Below are positions 31,982 to 40,681 of a stretch of 48,016 bases of DNA, piece by piece. The DNA lies in contig CP070677.1 of NCBI GenBank assembly GCA_020352495.1, forward strand, positions 1,200,087 through 1,248,102, read 5' to 3'. Under the pieces are notes generated by a model that saw only the letters and a list, made by a program, of their open reading frames with translations, was not told where the DNA came from and did no database searches. The position numbers and the translations under genes are program-made. The DNA comes from Candidatus Latescibacterota bacterium (GTDB taxonomy: Bacteria > Krumholzibacteriota > Krumholzibacteriia > WVZY01). Numbering within the stretch: position 1 is the stretch's first letter; each line of letters opens with the position of its first letter.

Positions 31982-33646
31982 CTAGAAATACGCAGGCTCC
32001 CTATACTCCCCGAACACGCCCTTGAAAACGTCGGTCATCTCGCCTTTGGTGGCGCCTGCTTTGGCGCAGTCGAGCAAATGAGGAAGCACGTTTTCGGTGC
32101 CTTCCGCCGCCTTTCTGAGCGTCTCGAGCTTTTGGCTCACGGCCCCATTATCGCGCTCTTCACGAAGTCTTTTGAGCTCGGCGACCTGATCCCTTTCCAC
32201 CTTCTCGTCGATATAGAGGGTTGGTATTTCGTCATCGTCGTTGCCCTCGAGAAAATCGTTCACACCGACGATGACCTTTCGTTCTCGTTCAACCGCCTTT
32301 TGATACTCGTACGCGGCTCGCCCAATCTCACGTGCGAAGAACCCAGCCTCAATTGCCTTTATGACACCACCGAGCTCATCGATCTGTCGGAAATACTCCT
32401 CCGCCTGCTCTTCCATCTTTTTTGTCTGTGCTTCGACAAAATAGCTCCCCGCAAGCGGGTCCACCGTGTTGATCACACCGGTCTCGTACGCGATGATCTG
32501 CTGCGTCCGAAGAGCAATCCGCGCCGCCTTCGCCGTGGGAAGCGCCAGCGTCTCATCCATTGAGTTCGTATGAAGCGACTGCGTTCCACCGAGCACAGCG
32601 GCCAGCCCCTGATACGCGGTGCGCACGATGTTGTTCTCGGGCTGTTGCGCTGTGAGCGAGCACCCCGCCGTCTGTGTATGGAACCGCATCAGCCACGAGC
32701 GCGCATTCTTGGCGCCGTACTTTTCCCTCATGCGACGCGCCCAGATCCGCCGCGCCGCACGAAACTTGCAGATCTCCTCGAAGAAATCCAGATGCGAGTT
32801 GAAGAAAAACGAAAGCCGTGGCGCGAACTCGTCGATGTCGAGTCCGGCCTCGATGCCCGCCTCGACATAGGCAAACCCGTCGGCAAGTGTGAACGCGAGC
32901 TCCTGGACCGCGGTTGATCCCGCCTCGCGGATGTGGTACCCACTGATCGAAATCGTGTTCCACAGCGGCACGTTCTTTGTACAAAACTCCATCTTATCCG
33001 CAATCAGACGCATCGAGGGCTCGGGCGGGAAGATGAACGATTTTTGCGCTATGTACTCTTTGAGGATATCGTTTTGAGTTGTGCCGCCGAGCTTCTCGAG
33101 TGGCACCCCTTGGTTTTGGGCGTTCGCAGCGAACAACGCGAAGACGATGACCGCGGGGCCATTTATGGTCATCGATACCGTGATCTTGCCAAGATCGATT
33201 CCACGGAACAGAGTCTCCATGTCGCGGATCGAGTCGATGGCCACGCCACACTTCCCCACCTCACCCACCGCACGTGGATTGTCCGAGTCCACGCCATAGA
33301 GGGTTGGGAGATCAAACGCCACCGACAACCCCGTCTGCCCGCCTTTCAAGAGATAGTGATACCGCTCGTTCGTGTCCTTTGCCGAGCCAAATCCGGAGAA
33401 GAGCCGCATCGTCCACATCTTCCCGCGGTACATGTTCGGATGCACACCTCGCGTGTAGGGGTATTCCCCGGGGAATCCGATGTCAGCCATGTAATCGATG
33501 TCTTCGACATCCTCCGGTGTGTAGAGAATATCAACCGGCTCAGACGACACCGTTGTGAAATCCATATCCAGTTGGGGGCTCTTTTTGGTCTTGTCCAGGT
33601 ATTCTTTCCTCTTTTCTTTGAGTGCGGCTTTGAGTTTGGGATTCAT
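31982..33646 (-). CDS. methylmalonyl-CoA mutase, catalytic large subunit
   Basis: 554 residues from ATG 33646, which overlaps the MeaB stop by ATGA. It interconverts (R)-methylmalonyl-CoA and succinyl-CoA by an adenosylcobalamin radical reaction. The barrel motifs are complete: [80 protein letters not shown], and [20 protein letters not shown]. Tyr73 (NMYRGK) and Arg213 (PSMRLI) align, by memory, with the two residues that distinguish methylmalonyl- from isobutyryl-CoA mutase. That points to methylmalonyl-CoA but does not prove it. The C-terminus lacks a B12 domain; the next gene provides it. Confidence 0.93.
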   Translation of the reverse strand: MNPKLKAALKEKRKEYLDKTKKSPQLDMDFTTVSSEPVDILYTPEDVEDIDYMADIGFPGEYPYTRGVHPNMYRGKMWTMRLFSGFGSAKDTNERYHYLLKGGQTGLSVAFDLPTLYGVDSDNPRAVGEVGKCGVAIDSIRDMETLFRGIDLGKITVSMTINGPAVIVFALFAANAQNQGVPLEKLGGTTQNDILKEYIAQKSFIFPPEPSMRLIADKMEFCTKNVPLWNTISISGYHIREAGSTAVQELAFTLADGFAYVEAGIEAGLDIDEFAPRLSFFFNSHLDFFEEICKFRAARRIWARRMREKYGAKNARSWLMRFHTQTAGCSLTAQQPENNIVRTAYQGLAAVLGGTQSLHTNSMDETLALPTAKAARIALRTQQIIAYETGVINTVDPLAGSYFVEAQTKKMEEQAEEYFRQIDELGGVIKAIEAGFFAREIGRAAYEYQKAVERERKVIVGVNDFLEGNDDDEIPTLYIDEKVERDQVAELKRLREERDNGAVSQKLETLRKAAEGTENVLPHLLDCAKAGATKGEMTDVFKGVFGEYREPAYF

Positions 33647-34668
33647 CGAGCTCCCCCTTTCCGCTTCCCTCTGCCTTTGACTTTATCCTTCTTTTCGATC
33701 TTGTCTTTTTCGATTTTGATGGGCATCACGATTTCATCCGCCGCCTGATAAGGCGATTTATTTCCCGAAACAACCTCACTCAATGCCGTTTCCAGACTCT
33801 TTTTAATATACTCGTTTTCCCAAAATAATTCCTTTAGTTTTTCTTCGGTGAGTCTTCTCATCCGGTTCTTCAGCGCTTCGAATCGTTTCTCTTCGAGCCG
33901 CCCGTTTGCATCGAGAAACGTTCGGTGCGAATCGATTTTGTTTGCCAGCTCGTCAATCCCATCGCCGGTAGTCGCAACCGTGCACACAACCGGGGGCTGC
34001 CATCCGTCGCCCGGTGATCTCAAGTCGAGCATCGACCGCAGATCATCGGAGTAACGTTGTGCGATCGGGCGGTCCGCCTTGTTGACCACGAAGACCTCAC
34101 CAACTTCCATAAGCCCTGACTTGAGGCTTTGAACATCGTCGCCCGCATCGGGGGTCAGTACCACCACGGTAGTGTGTGCACTGTAGCGAATCTTGGTTTC
34201 GAGTTGACCGACGCCAATCGTCTCAAGAAAAATGAGGTCGCGCCCGAAGGCGTCAAGAATATCGGCGAGCTCTGTCGCTTTTTCGCTCAGACCCGTCTCG
34301 CTACCCCGGCTTGCGATACTCCGAATAAAAACACCGGCGTCGCCATGGGCATCGAGCATTCTAACGCGGTCACCGAGAATCGCTCCGCCCGAAAATGGAC
34401 TTGTAGGGTCTTCCGCGACGACACCAACGGTGAGTCCCTTTGATCGGTAGTGTTTGGTGAGCTGATTGACGAGGGTGCTCTTGCCCGCACCGGTCAACCC
34501 TGTCATTCCGATTCGGTACGACCGGCCCATACGAGGAAACAGCGCGGTGAGCACACCTTCGGCTTCATCACCACCCCTTTCGACGATCGACATGAGCCGC
34601 GCGGCGGCGAGCATGTCACCAGAGAAGAACTTATCAAGATAATCGTCTCGCATGTCCTGACGTGTCAT
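33643..34668 (-). CDS. meaB: MeaB/ArgK-type GTPase, mutase chaperone
   Basis: 341 residues from ATG 34668 (an alternative ATG is 34653; the frame is open to 34860, but the promoter lies inside that extension). G3E-family P-loop GTPase: Walker [54 protein letters not shown], and NKADR. MeaB loads and protects the cobalamin cofactor of methylmalonyl-CoA mutase. The C-terminal 80 residues are lysine-rich ([17 protein letters not shown]). The ATGA overlap with the mutase gene makes co-translation likely. Confidence 0.92.
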   Translation of the reverse strand: MTRQDMRDDYLDKFFSGDMLAAARLMSIVERGGDEAEGVLTALFPRMGRSYRIGMTGLTGAGKSTLVNQLTKHYRSKGLTVGVVAEDPTSPFSGGAILGDRVRMLDAHGDAGVFIRSIASRGSETGLSEKATELADILDAFGRDLIFLETIGVGQLETKIRYSAHTTVVVLTPDAGDDVQSLKSGLMEVGEVFVVNKADRPIAQRYSDDLRSMLDLRSPGDGWQPPVVCTVATTGDGIDELANKIDSHRTFLDANGRLEEKRFEALKNRMRRLTEEKLKELFWENEYIKKSLETALSEVVSGNKSPYQAADEIVMPIKIEKDKIEKKDKVKGRGKRKGGAR

Positions 34669-34830
34669 CCGTGTTGGAGAGTCGGATCTCCGCCGGTTTC
34701 TCGAGCGAAAGCCTACGGCCAGAACTTGCCGTTCAAGCCTACCGTTGGAGGATCTGAAAAGGGAGGTAGTTCCCCAAAAGACACGGGAAGGCGTACCAAT
34801 ACTCAAGGCTTCGAAGGCGCCTGTTCTTGC

Positions 34831-34860
34831 ACGATAGCCGAAATCGCAGGGTTTTGTCAA
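34831..34860 (-). promoter_or_regulatory. sigma-70-like promoter of the meaB-mutase operon
   Basis: Minus strand TTGACA (34860-34855, all six positions) then 18 bases and TATCGT (34836-34831, four of six). The predicted start is about 155 bases before ATG 34668, leaving a long leader in which I see no riboswitch. A TTTTTGT/ACAAAAA inverted repeat lies directly upstream at 34861-34884. Confidence 0.6.
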
Positions 34861-34884
34861 CGCCGTTTTTGTTACAAAAAGGCG
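34861..34884. repeat. inverted repeat upstream of the meaB promoter
   Basis: CGCC-G-TTTTTG-TTA-CAAAAA-GGCG forms a near-perfect AT-rich palindrome ending where the -35 box begins. It may be an operator for a dimeric regulator, or the end of the preceding transcript (lamin-tail gene). Besides this and the promoter, the gap to 34956 shows nothing. Confidence 0.45.
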
Positions 34885-34956
34885 ATAACAAGATGTCGCA
34901 TAACAAGTTGCGCTGTTGGCCCCCCATCGGCAACTTCGGGGCGAAAATCGGTTGAA

Positions 34957-35604
34957 TCAGTCCACGTACGTCTGCTTGACCGCACCCCAGGTCGCACCTT
35001 CTGCGGGGACCTGTGGCACACAGGTATTCAAGAGTCCGGGCGTCGGATAACAGCCTGTGCCCAGCGGCGGGTCTTCCCCCGTGTAGGGGTTCAGACCGTC
35101 AAACACCCGCCACTCACTGCGGTCGCTGTCCATACGCCCCGTGGCCCGGTCGTCTTGGACTTCGTGCGGAGCATAGGCATACGAATCGGCGATGAGCGTG
35201 TCACCCCCCTGTATCGCGTAGAGGAACACGGTGTCGCCGCTGTTGTTTAGGCTCAGTCCCATCGCGGGGAAACCGTTCTCCGACTGCCAGGTCTGCGCGG
35301 CCGAGCCGTGGACGACGATCACGCCGCCCGGCTCGAGGGTTCCACTAAAGCCAAACCGCCACGCGTACCCGCCGGATAGATCACCAAGGCGGTAACTCGA
35401 CAAATCGATGCTCGATGTGCCGGCATTGATCACCTCGATCCATTCATCCGCTCTGGAGCCGACGCTCCCGTCCCCATCCCAATCCGTCCCAGGATCGGCA
35501 AGAATCTCGTTCAAGAGCAGCTGGGCAAAGCTCATCCGCGGCGAGAGACCGGCGATGAGCACAACGGTGAGACATAAGGCCAGAAAAAAGGCAACGCTTC
35601 TCAT
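34957..35604 (-). CDS. secreted lamin-tail-domain protein with C-terminal TWGA(V)K motif
   Basis: 215 residues from ATG 35604, chosen because GGAGG lies six bases upstream. The signal peptide is SVAFFLALCLTVVLIAGLSP. A lamin-tail (LTD) domain follows: LLLNEILADPGTDWDGDGSV, WIEVINAGTSSIDLSSYRLG, WRFGFSGTLEPGGVIVVHGS, and SLNNSGDTVFLYAIQGGDTL. Lamin-tail domains in bacteria occur on secreted or surface proteins and in nucleases. The protein ends ATWGAVKQTYVD, matching the end of the beta-helix protein next door (TWGAIKAIYQDQ), which suggests a shared sorting or anchoring signal. Confidence 0.83.
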   Translation of the reverse strand: MRSVAFFLALCLTVVLIAGLSPRMSFAQLLLNEILADPGTDWDGDGSVGSRADEWIEVINAGTSSIDLSSYRLGDLSGGYAWRFGFSGTLEPGGVIVVHGSAAQTWQSENGFPAMGLSLNNSGDTVFLYAIQGGDTLIADSYAYAPHEVQDDRATGRMDSDRSEWRVFDGLNPYTGEDPPLGTGCYPTPGLLNTCVPQVPAEGATWGAVKQTYVD

Positions 35605-35723
35605 CCACATCCTCCTCCTCACATACCCCTTCGTTGCCGATGGGAAGGTATCTATGCGAACGGTACCGAGCCTACCACGTGATACGACGCAGGGCAAGGT
35701 CGTTTTTCCGGCGGGATGGTCCC

Positions 35724-37031
35724 CTACTGATCCTGGTAGATCGCTTTGATCGCACCCCAGGTTTTGATCTCAGTCGAAGAGGTGCCACAGTCCACGGGAA
35801 GCGCACCAATAAGGCCGCAGGCTTGGTAGGTGCGATCGTTGAAGTGACCCCCCGGAGCGCATGGTGAATCCGACTGGAGGAAGTAGTTCCCGGTCCCGTC
35901 GATCCCGCAGAACTCGGGGTCCTCAAAAAAGTTTCCGCCCCCGTCAAACGACCCCGGTGGCAGCGCATCCCCGCCAGCGTTGCTGTAGAAACAACAACAG
36001 CTGATCGTCGGAGCGGAGTTGTTTTTTGTGAACACGGGTTCGCCGTTCGTGCTGTTCGTAATTATGTTGTGCGAGATGGGTGGCCTCGAGTTGTTCGTGC
36101 AATATATCCCCGCGCCGTTGTCGGCCGTACCTTCATCAAGTGTGTTGTTTGTTATTTCACCGGCCAAAAGAATATCGGTGCAGTAAATCCCCCCACCCAG
36201 TGCCGCGCTGTTCCTCTGGAATACATTGAACTGGATCGAGAGCGGTGATTGATCATAGGCCACCCCACCACCGTTGCCCGATGCGCTGTTGTCACGAAAC
36301 GTATTGTTGCTGAGGGTGGCTCCGGAGTTCGTGTCACACTGTATCGCTCCGCCGTCATTTGCAGCACTGTTCTCCTCAAACAGGTTGCCGTCGACCGTCG
36401 GTGACGAACCGCGGCAGCCAATGGCGCCTCCCGAGATACTGGCGGAGTTCAATTTGAATTCGTTGTCGGTCACCGTGAGCGAAGATAATCCCGAGCACCA
36501 CAACGCGCCCCCAAAAGCCGAATTGTTCTGTTCAAAGTCATTCTCATGAATAAGAGCCGATGAGGTATCGCAGTAAACCGCCCCACCCCGAAAGGTGGCG
36601 TGATTATCAAAGAAAATGTTGCGTTCGATTGTAGGCGATGAATCAATGCAATAGACAGCGCCGCCAAAACTCACGCCGGCGCCGTTGACGATTCTCACGT
36701 CGGAGAGGACCGATGACGGGCCTTCACCACTTTGGAAAACAAACCCGCGCCCAAACCCCTGACAGTCGATGGTTGTCGCGGTTGCTCCCCCGCTCGACGT
36801 CACGGTGATCGCCTTTCCTTTGAAATCGATCTCGCGGTTCTGAGGTCCGATATATGTTCCGGGTGCAAGAAGAACGATATCCCCCCCGCTTGCAGAGTCG
36901 ATACCTGCCTGGATCGTCGGTGCATCTCCCGTGCCGCCGGGATTTATGTTCCATGTCTTCGCCGAGACCGATGGGGCAAAGATCAAAACGACAATGATAG
37001 AAAAGGAAAGAACGCCACAGAGTTTTTTCAC
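35724..37031 (-). CDS. secreted parallel beta-helix protein with C-terminal TWGA(I)K motif
   Basis: 435 residues, GTG start with GGAAGGTGA upstream. The signal peptide is LCGVLSFSIIVVLIFAPSVS. The mature part is a right-handed beta-helix: about ten coils with the pattern IxxNxFxxNxAxxGGAIYC, e.g. ERNIFFDNHATFRGGAVYCD, and then DNEFKLNSASISGGAIGCRG. NG/DN turns and repeated GGAxxC ladders give a right-handed beta-helix (NosD/pectate-lyase-like, DUF1565-type opening GTGDAPTIQAGIDSASGGDI). No catalytic residues are obvious, so it may be structural or an adhesin. It ends KTWGAIKAIYQDQ. Confidence 0.84.
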   Translation of the reverse strand: MKKLCGVLSFSIIVVLIFAPSVSAKTWNINPGGTGDAPTIQAGIDSASGGDIVLLAPGTYIGPQNREIDFKGKAITVTSSGGATATTIDCQGFGRGFVFQSGEGPSSVLSDVRIVNGAGVSFGGAVYCIDSSPTIERNIFFDNHATFRGGAVYCDTSSALIHENDFEQNNSAFGGALWCSGLSSLTVTDNEFKLNSASISGGAIGCRGSSPTVDGNLFEENSAANDGGAIQCDTNSGATLSNNTFRDNSASGNGGGVAYDQSPLSIQFNVFQRNSAALGGGIYCTDILLAGEITNNTLDEGTADNGAGIYCTNNSRPPISHNIITNSTNGEPVFTKNNSAPTISCCCFYSNAGGDALPPGSFDGGGNFFEDPEFCGIDGTGNYFLQSDSPCAPGGHFNDRTYQACGLIGALPVDCGTSSTEIKTWGAIKAIYQDQ

Positions 37032-37068
37032 GACTGCAAATCACCTTCCAGTCTGGTGTGCCGAGGAG

Positions 37069-37077
37069 ATTATACCA
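37069..37077 (-). promoter_or_regulatory. extended -10 promoter of the beta-helix gene
   Basis: Minus strand TGG-TATAAT (TATAAT at 37074-37069) about 38 bases before the GTG at 37031. The TGN extension is typical of promoters that work with a weak -35; no good -35 is seen 17 bases upstream. Confidence 0.6.
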
Positions 37078-37210
37078 TACGACAGCCGGTTTTTGATGGT
37101 TTTTTGAAGATTCCGCGTGTCGTGTGACGTCTTGTTGTGACGCCGTGTACGCGAATTTCGGTCTTTCGCGATACGGGACGAATTTTCTCCATTGACCGTC
37201 GTCGACACAC

Positions 37211-38653
37211 TCAGTCGTCTCGCCGCTCCTCGAGCAGTGTTTTGAGCCGATCGGTTGTCTTTTGCGGGTGAGCTTTCCCTTTGGATGCCTTCATCACCTG
37301 TCCCACAAGAAATTTCAGAAGCGTGACCTTGCCTGCGAGATACATTGCGACTTCGCTGGGGTGATTATCGAGAACCTTACCAATGATCTCATCGAGCTCG
37401 GCTTCGTCGCCGATCTGTTCGAGTCCCTTTCCGGCGATGATCACCTCAGGATCGTGTCCGGTTTTCGCCATCTCTTTGAAAACGCTTTTGGCCGTCGGTA
37501 TATTGATCGTTCCTTTTTCGACCTCCCTAATGAGACGGGCAAGACGTTCGGGAGTGATCTCGAACATGGGGATCTCGATTTTTCTCTCGTTGAGCTCCCG
37601 GAGGACCTCCCCCATTACCCAGTTGCTCGCCGCCTTGGGATTGCCGGATTCCCGGGCCACGATTTCGTAGTAGTCGGAGATCTCTTTTGTCGCGGTCAGC
37701 AATTGGGCGTCGTAGGCGGGGATGCCAAAATCACCCACAAAACGCTTCTCTTTGGCCGCGGGAAGTTCAGGGAGGCTCGCCCTGGCGCGTTCGATGAGCG
37801 TGTCCGAAACCTCCAACACACGGAGATCCGGCTCCGGGAAGTAACGGTAGTCGTGGGCCTCCTCCTTGGAACGCATGACACGACACTCTCCGGCTGCGTC
37901 GTCCCAGAGAAGCGTGGCGTGTGAGACCGCAAGACCTTGTCCCAAGAGTGCCTTCTGTCTTTCGACTTCGTAATCGAGCGCCTGTTCGATGGCCTTGAAC
38001 GAATTGAGATTCTTGATCTCCGTGTTGACTCCGTGTTTCCCGGTGCCGGTCTTTCGAAGCGACACATTTACGTCACACCGAAGGCTGCCCTCCTCCATAT
38101 TGCCGTCGCAGATCTCGAGGTATCTCAGGATCGCGCGGAGCTTTTGCATAAAGAGCGAGGCTTCGGCGGGGCTCCGGAGATCGGGCTCCGTGACGATCTC
38201 GATGAGCGGTATGCCCACTCGATTCATGTCCACATAGCTGGAGTTCTCTTCATCGGAGTGAACCAGCTTTCCTGCATCCTCTTCGAGATGGATCCGTTTG
38301 ATTCGGATCTTTTTGTCGTTCCCGTCGATGCGGATGTGCCCGCCCGTGCACAGAGGGGCGTCGTACTGAGTAATCTGGTAATTCTTTGGACAATCGGGGT
38401 AGAAATAGTTCTTTCGTGCAAAGACACTTCGCCGCGCGATCGTGCAGTCTGTGGCAAGTCCCATGGTCACGGCGAACTCGACGGCCGTTTCGTTCGCGAC
38501 GGGGAGCGCGCCGGGCAGTCCCAAACACACCGGGCACACGAGCGTGTTCGGCGCAGCACCGTAGGAGGCGGGACACGCGCAAAACATCTTCGACCTGGTG
38601 AGAAGCTGCGCGTGAATCTCGAGACCTATGACGGGTTCGTACTCTGAGGTCAT
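37211..38653 (-). CDS. gatB: aspartyl/glutamyl-tRNA amidotransferase subunit B
   Basis: 480 residues from ATG 38653. GatB binds the misacylated tRNA and activates it in the GatCAB complex, which makes Gln-tRNA(Gln) and/or Asn-tRNA(Asn). Features: YEPVIGLEIHAQLLTRSKMF, the zinc-binding cysteines in CACPASYG and LVCPVCLGLPG, KNYFYPDCPKNYQITQYDAP, and IRIKRIHLEEDAGKLVH. Also present are the C-terminal helical and YqeY domains ending QVMKASKGKAHPQKTTDRLK. It is the last gene of gatC-gatA-gatB, with a 126-base gap after gatA. Confidence 0.97.
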   Translation of the reverse strand: MTSEYEPVIGLEIHAQLLTRSKMFCACPASYGAAPNTLVCPVCLGLPGALPVANETAVEFAVTMGLATDCTIARRSVFARKNYFYPDCPKNYQITQYDAPLCTGGHIRIDGNDKKIRIKRIHLEEDAGKLVHSDEENSSYVDMNRVGIPLIEIVTEPDLRSPAEASLFMQKLRAILRYLEICDGNMEEGSLRCDVNVSLRKTGTGKHGVNTEIKNLNSFKAIEQALDYEVERQKALLGQGLAVSHATLLWDDAAGECRVMRSKEEAHDYRYFPEPDLRVLEVSDTLIERARASLPELPAAKEKRFVGDFGIPAYDAQLLTATKEISDYYEIVARESGNPKAASNWVMGEVLRELNERKIEIPMFEITPERLARLIREVEKGTINIPTAKSVFKEMAKTGHDPEVIIAGKGLEQIGDEAELDEIIGKVLDNHPSEVAMYLAGKVTLLKFLVGQVMKASKGKAHPQKTTDRLKTLLEERRDD

Positions 38654-38779
38654 TCCAACCTGCCACGGTTGGTGAGTTGTTTGGGCCGGTCGAAACGCAG
38701 CCATACCAACCCGTGCAGACTACGTTTTCCTTTGGCCCCCGGGGCAAATCGTATGAGCGACTTTTGGCCGTCGGCCGCT

Positions 38780-40231
38780 CTAGACCACCGCCCCCCCGTG
38801 AAAACCGATCATCTTCTCCAAGTCCGCGGCACCGCGGAGTACCGTTTCTTCATCGAGAGGCCTTCCTATGAGTTGGACACCCATCGGAAGCCGCTGATCC
38901 GTCACTCCACTCGGGATCGAGATCGCCGGCAACCCGGCAAGGTTGACCGGTATCGTAAACACATCGGAAAGATACATGAGGAGCGGGTCGTCGGTCTTCT
39001 CGCCCAAGCGAAACGCGGGGCTCGGTGAGGTCGGAACCATTATCAGATCACACCGATCAAAACTCGCGTTGAAATCTGCGATCACGAGCGATCGGACTCT
39101 CTGTGCTTTGGCGTAATAGGCATCGTAGTAGCCGGCGCTCAACACGTACGTCCCGAGAAGAATCCGCCGCTTGACTTCCTCGCCAAAACCTTCGTCGCGT
39201 GTACGGGTGTACATTGTGAAGAGATCGTCGTACGTGCCGGTGCGATGACCGTACCTTACTCCATCGTATCTCGCGAGATTCGAGCTCGCCTCGGCGTTGG
39301 CGATCGTGTAGTAACAGGCAATCGCGTGCTTGCTGTTTGGCAGTGTCGCGTCCACGACAGAGACGTTGCACCGCTCGAGAGCGTCTATGACGGTTTTGAA
39401 ATTGGCTTCCACCAACGGATCCATCCCGAGATCCAACAGATCCCACGGGACGCCTATAGTGAGCTTTTCCCGTCTCTTCTCCAACGCCCCCTCGAATTCC
39501 GGCAAGGGACTCTGAAGACTCGTCGCGTCTCTCGGGTCCCTTCCACATATCGAAGACAACACAAGCGCACAGTCCCGTACGCTCCTCGTAATAGGGCCGA
39601 TTTGATCGAGCGAGCTGGCAAAGGCAACGAGCCCGTAACGTGACACTCGACCGTATGTCGGTTTCATTCCCACCACACCACAGAAACCGGCCGGTTGACG
39701 GATCGATCCCCCGGTGTCACTCCCCAACGCCGCCAGCGCCGTTTGCGCGGCGACGGCCGCGGCCGAGCCGCCGCTCGAACCACCGGGAACGCAGTCGAGA
39801 TTCCAGGGATTTCGCGTCGCGCCGAACGCCGAGTTCTCGGTCGACGATCCCATACCGAACTCATCAAGATTGGTCTTCCCCGCGATGATCGCGCCATCGC
39901 GTTTCAGATGCCCGACGACCGTCGCGTCGTATGGACTCACGTATCCCGCGAGGATCCTCGAGCCGCAGGTCGTGCGTTTGCCCTTTACTGTGATGTTGTC
40001 TTTTAGGACGATCGGAAGCCCGGCGAATCGGGTAGATTTGTACTCGCCGCTGTTTGTCAGCCGCTTCGCCTCATCCAAGAGATCCTCCGCATAGAATTCG
40101 ATGTAGGCACGGATTTTGGGCTCGACCGCGTCAACCGCGGAAAACAGATCGTTGGCGACATCTAGAGGGGACACCTCGCCCTTCTTGACCATTGCTACCA
40201 GTTCCGAGAGTCCGAACTGGTTGAGTCCCAT
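38780..40231 (-). CDS. gatA: aspartyl/glutamyl-tRNA amidotransferase subunit A
   Basis: 483 residues from ATG 40231, full length. Amidase-signature enzyme that releases ammonia from glutamine for GatB. The catalytic triad is visible: Lys77 in GLPIVLKDNITVKG, cis-Ser152 in CVPGGSSGGSAAAVAA, and Ser176 in GSDTGGSIRQPAGFCG. The C-terminal domain contains PTSPSPAFRLGEK and ISIPSGVTDQRLPMGVQLIG. It lies six bases after gatC. Confidence 0.97.
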   Translation of the reverse strand: MGLNQFGLSELVAMVKKGEVSPLDVANDLFSAVDAVEPKIRAYIEFYAEDLLDEAKRLTNSGEYKSTRFAGLPIVLKDNITVKGKRTTCGSRILAGYVSPYDATVVGHLKRDGAIIAGKTNLDEFGMGSSTENSAFGATRNPWNLDCVPGGSSGGSAAAVAAQTALAALGSDTGGSIRQPAGFCGVVGMKPTYGRVSRYGLVAFASSLDQIGPITRSVRDCALVLSSICGRDPRDATSLQSPLPEFEGALEKRREKLTIGVPWDLLDLGMDPLVEANFKTVIDALERCNVSVVDATLPNSKHAIACYYTIANAEASSNLARYDGVRYGHRTGTYDDLFTMYTRTRDEGFGEEVKRRILLGTYVLSAGYYDAYYAKAQRVRSLVIADFNASFDRCDLIMVPTSPSPAFRLGEKTDDPLLMYLSDVFTIPVNLAGLPAISIPSGVTDQRLPMGVQLIGRPLDEETVLRGAADLEKMIGFHGGAVV

Positions 40232-40237
40232 GTCGCT

Positions 40238-40558
40238 CTACCTTTCGATGATTTTTGGAACGCGGAACAAGTGTCTCTTGATGTCCGGCGCATCGCCAAG
40301 TATCGTATCGCGCTCGATACAATCGCCGGGGCGGTCCGGCCGGAGCCCGGAGTGGTTCTCGTGTATAACGAGACTTGTAGGCTCTACGCCCGTGGTGTCG
40401 ATTTGTTCTAGTTGTTTGACATACGTGATGATCCGATCGAGTTGGAGGGCCAGCCGTTCCTTCTCCTGGGGCGTAAGCTCGATCCTGGCAAGCGCCTCCA
40501 GATGGGTGATCATTTTTTTGTCGACCGGCATCGTCTCGATGATTTGTTCTCGTTCCAT
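40238..40558 (-). CDS. gatC: aspartyl/glutamyl-tRNA amidotransferase subunit C
   Basis: 106 residues from ATG 40558. GatC wraps GatA and GatB together. The family pattern is HLEALARIELTPQEKERLAL then QLDRIITYVKQLEQIDTTGV then EPTSLV, with the C-terminal arm FRVPKIIER. It is slightly longer than usual at the N-terminus; ATG at 40531 (MPVDKKMITHL) is an alternative start. Confidence 0.95.
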   Translation of the reverse strand: MEREQIIETMPVDKKMITHLEALARIELTPQEKERLALQLDRIITYVKQLEQIDTTGVEPTSLVIHENHSGLRPDRPGDCIERDTILGDAPDIKRHLFRVPKIIER

Positions 40559-40681
40559 CCCGCAGTGACGGGCAGCGCACCCATCATCGTGCGGCTCGCC
40601 ACCACGGCCTCCGTCGGCCGGAATCAGACCGGCCTCGAGATCATCACCACCAAGTTCTCGGACACGAACGCCGCTACGTCC

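Noticed and set aside
34669..34860. N-terminal extension of MeaB by 64 codons
   Set aside because: The extension is unlike any MeaB N-terminus, and the best promoter of the region lies inside it.
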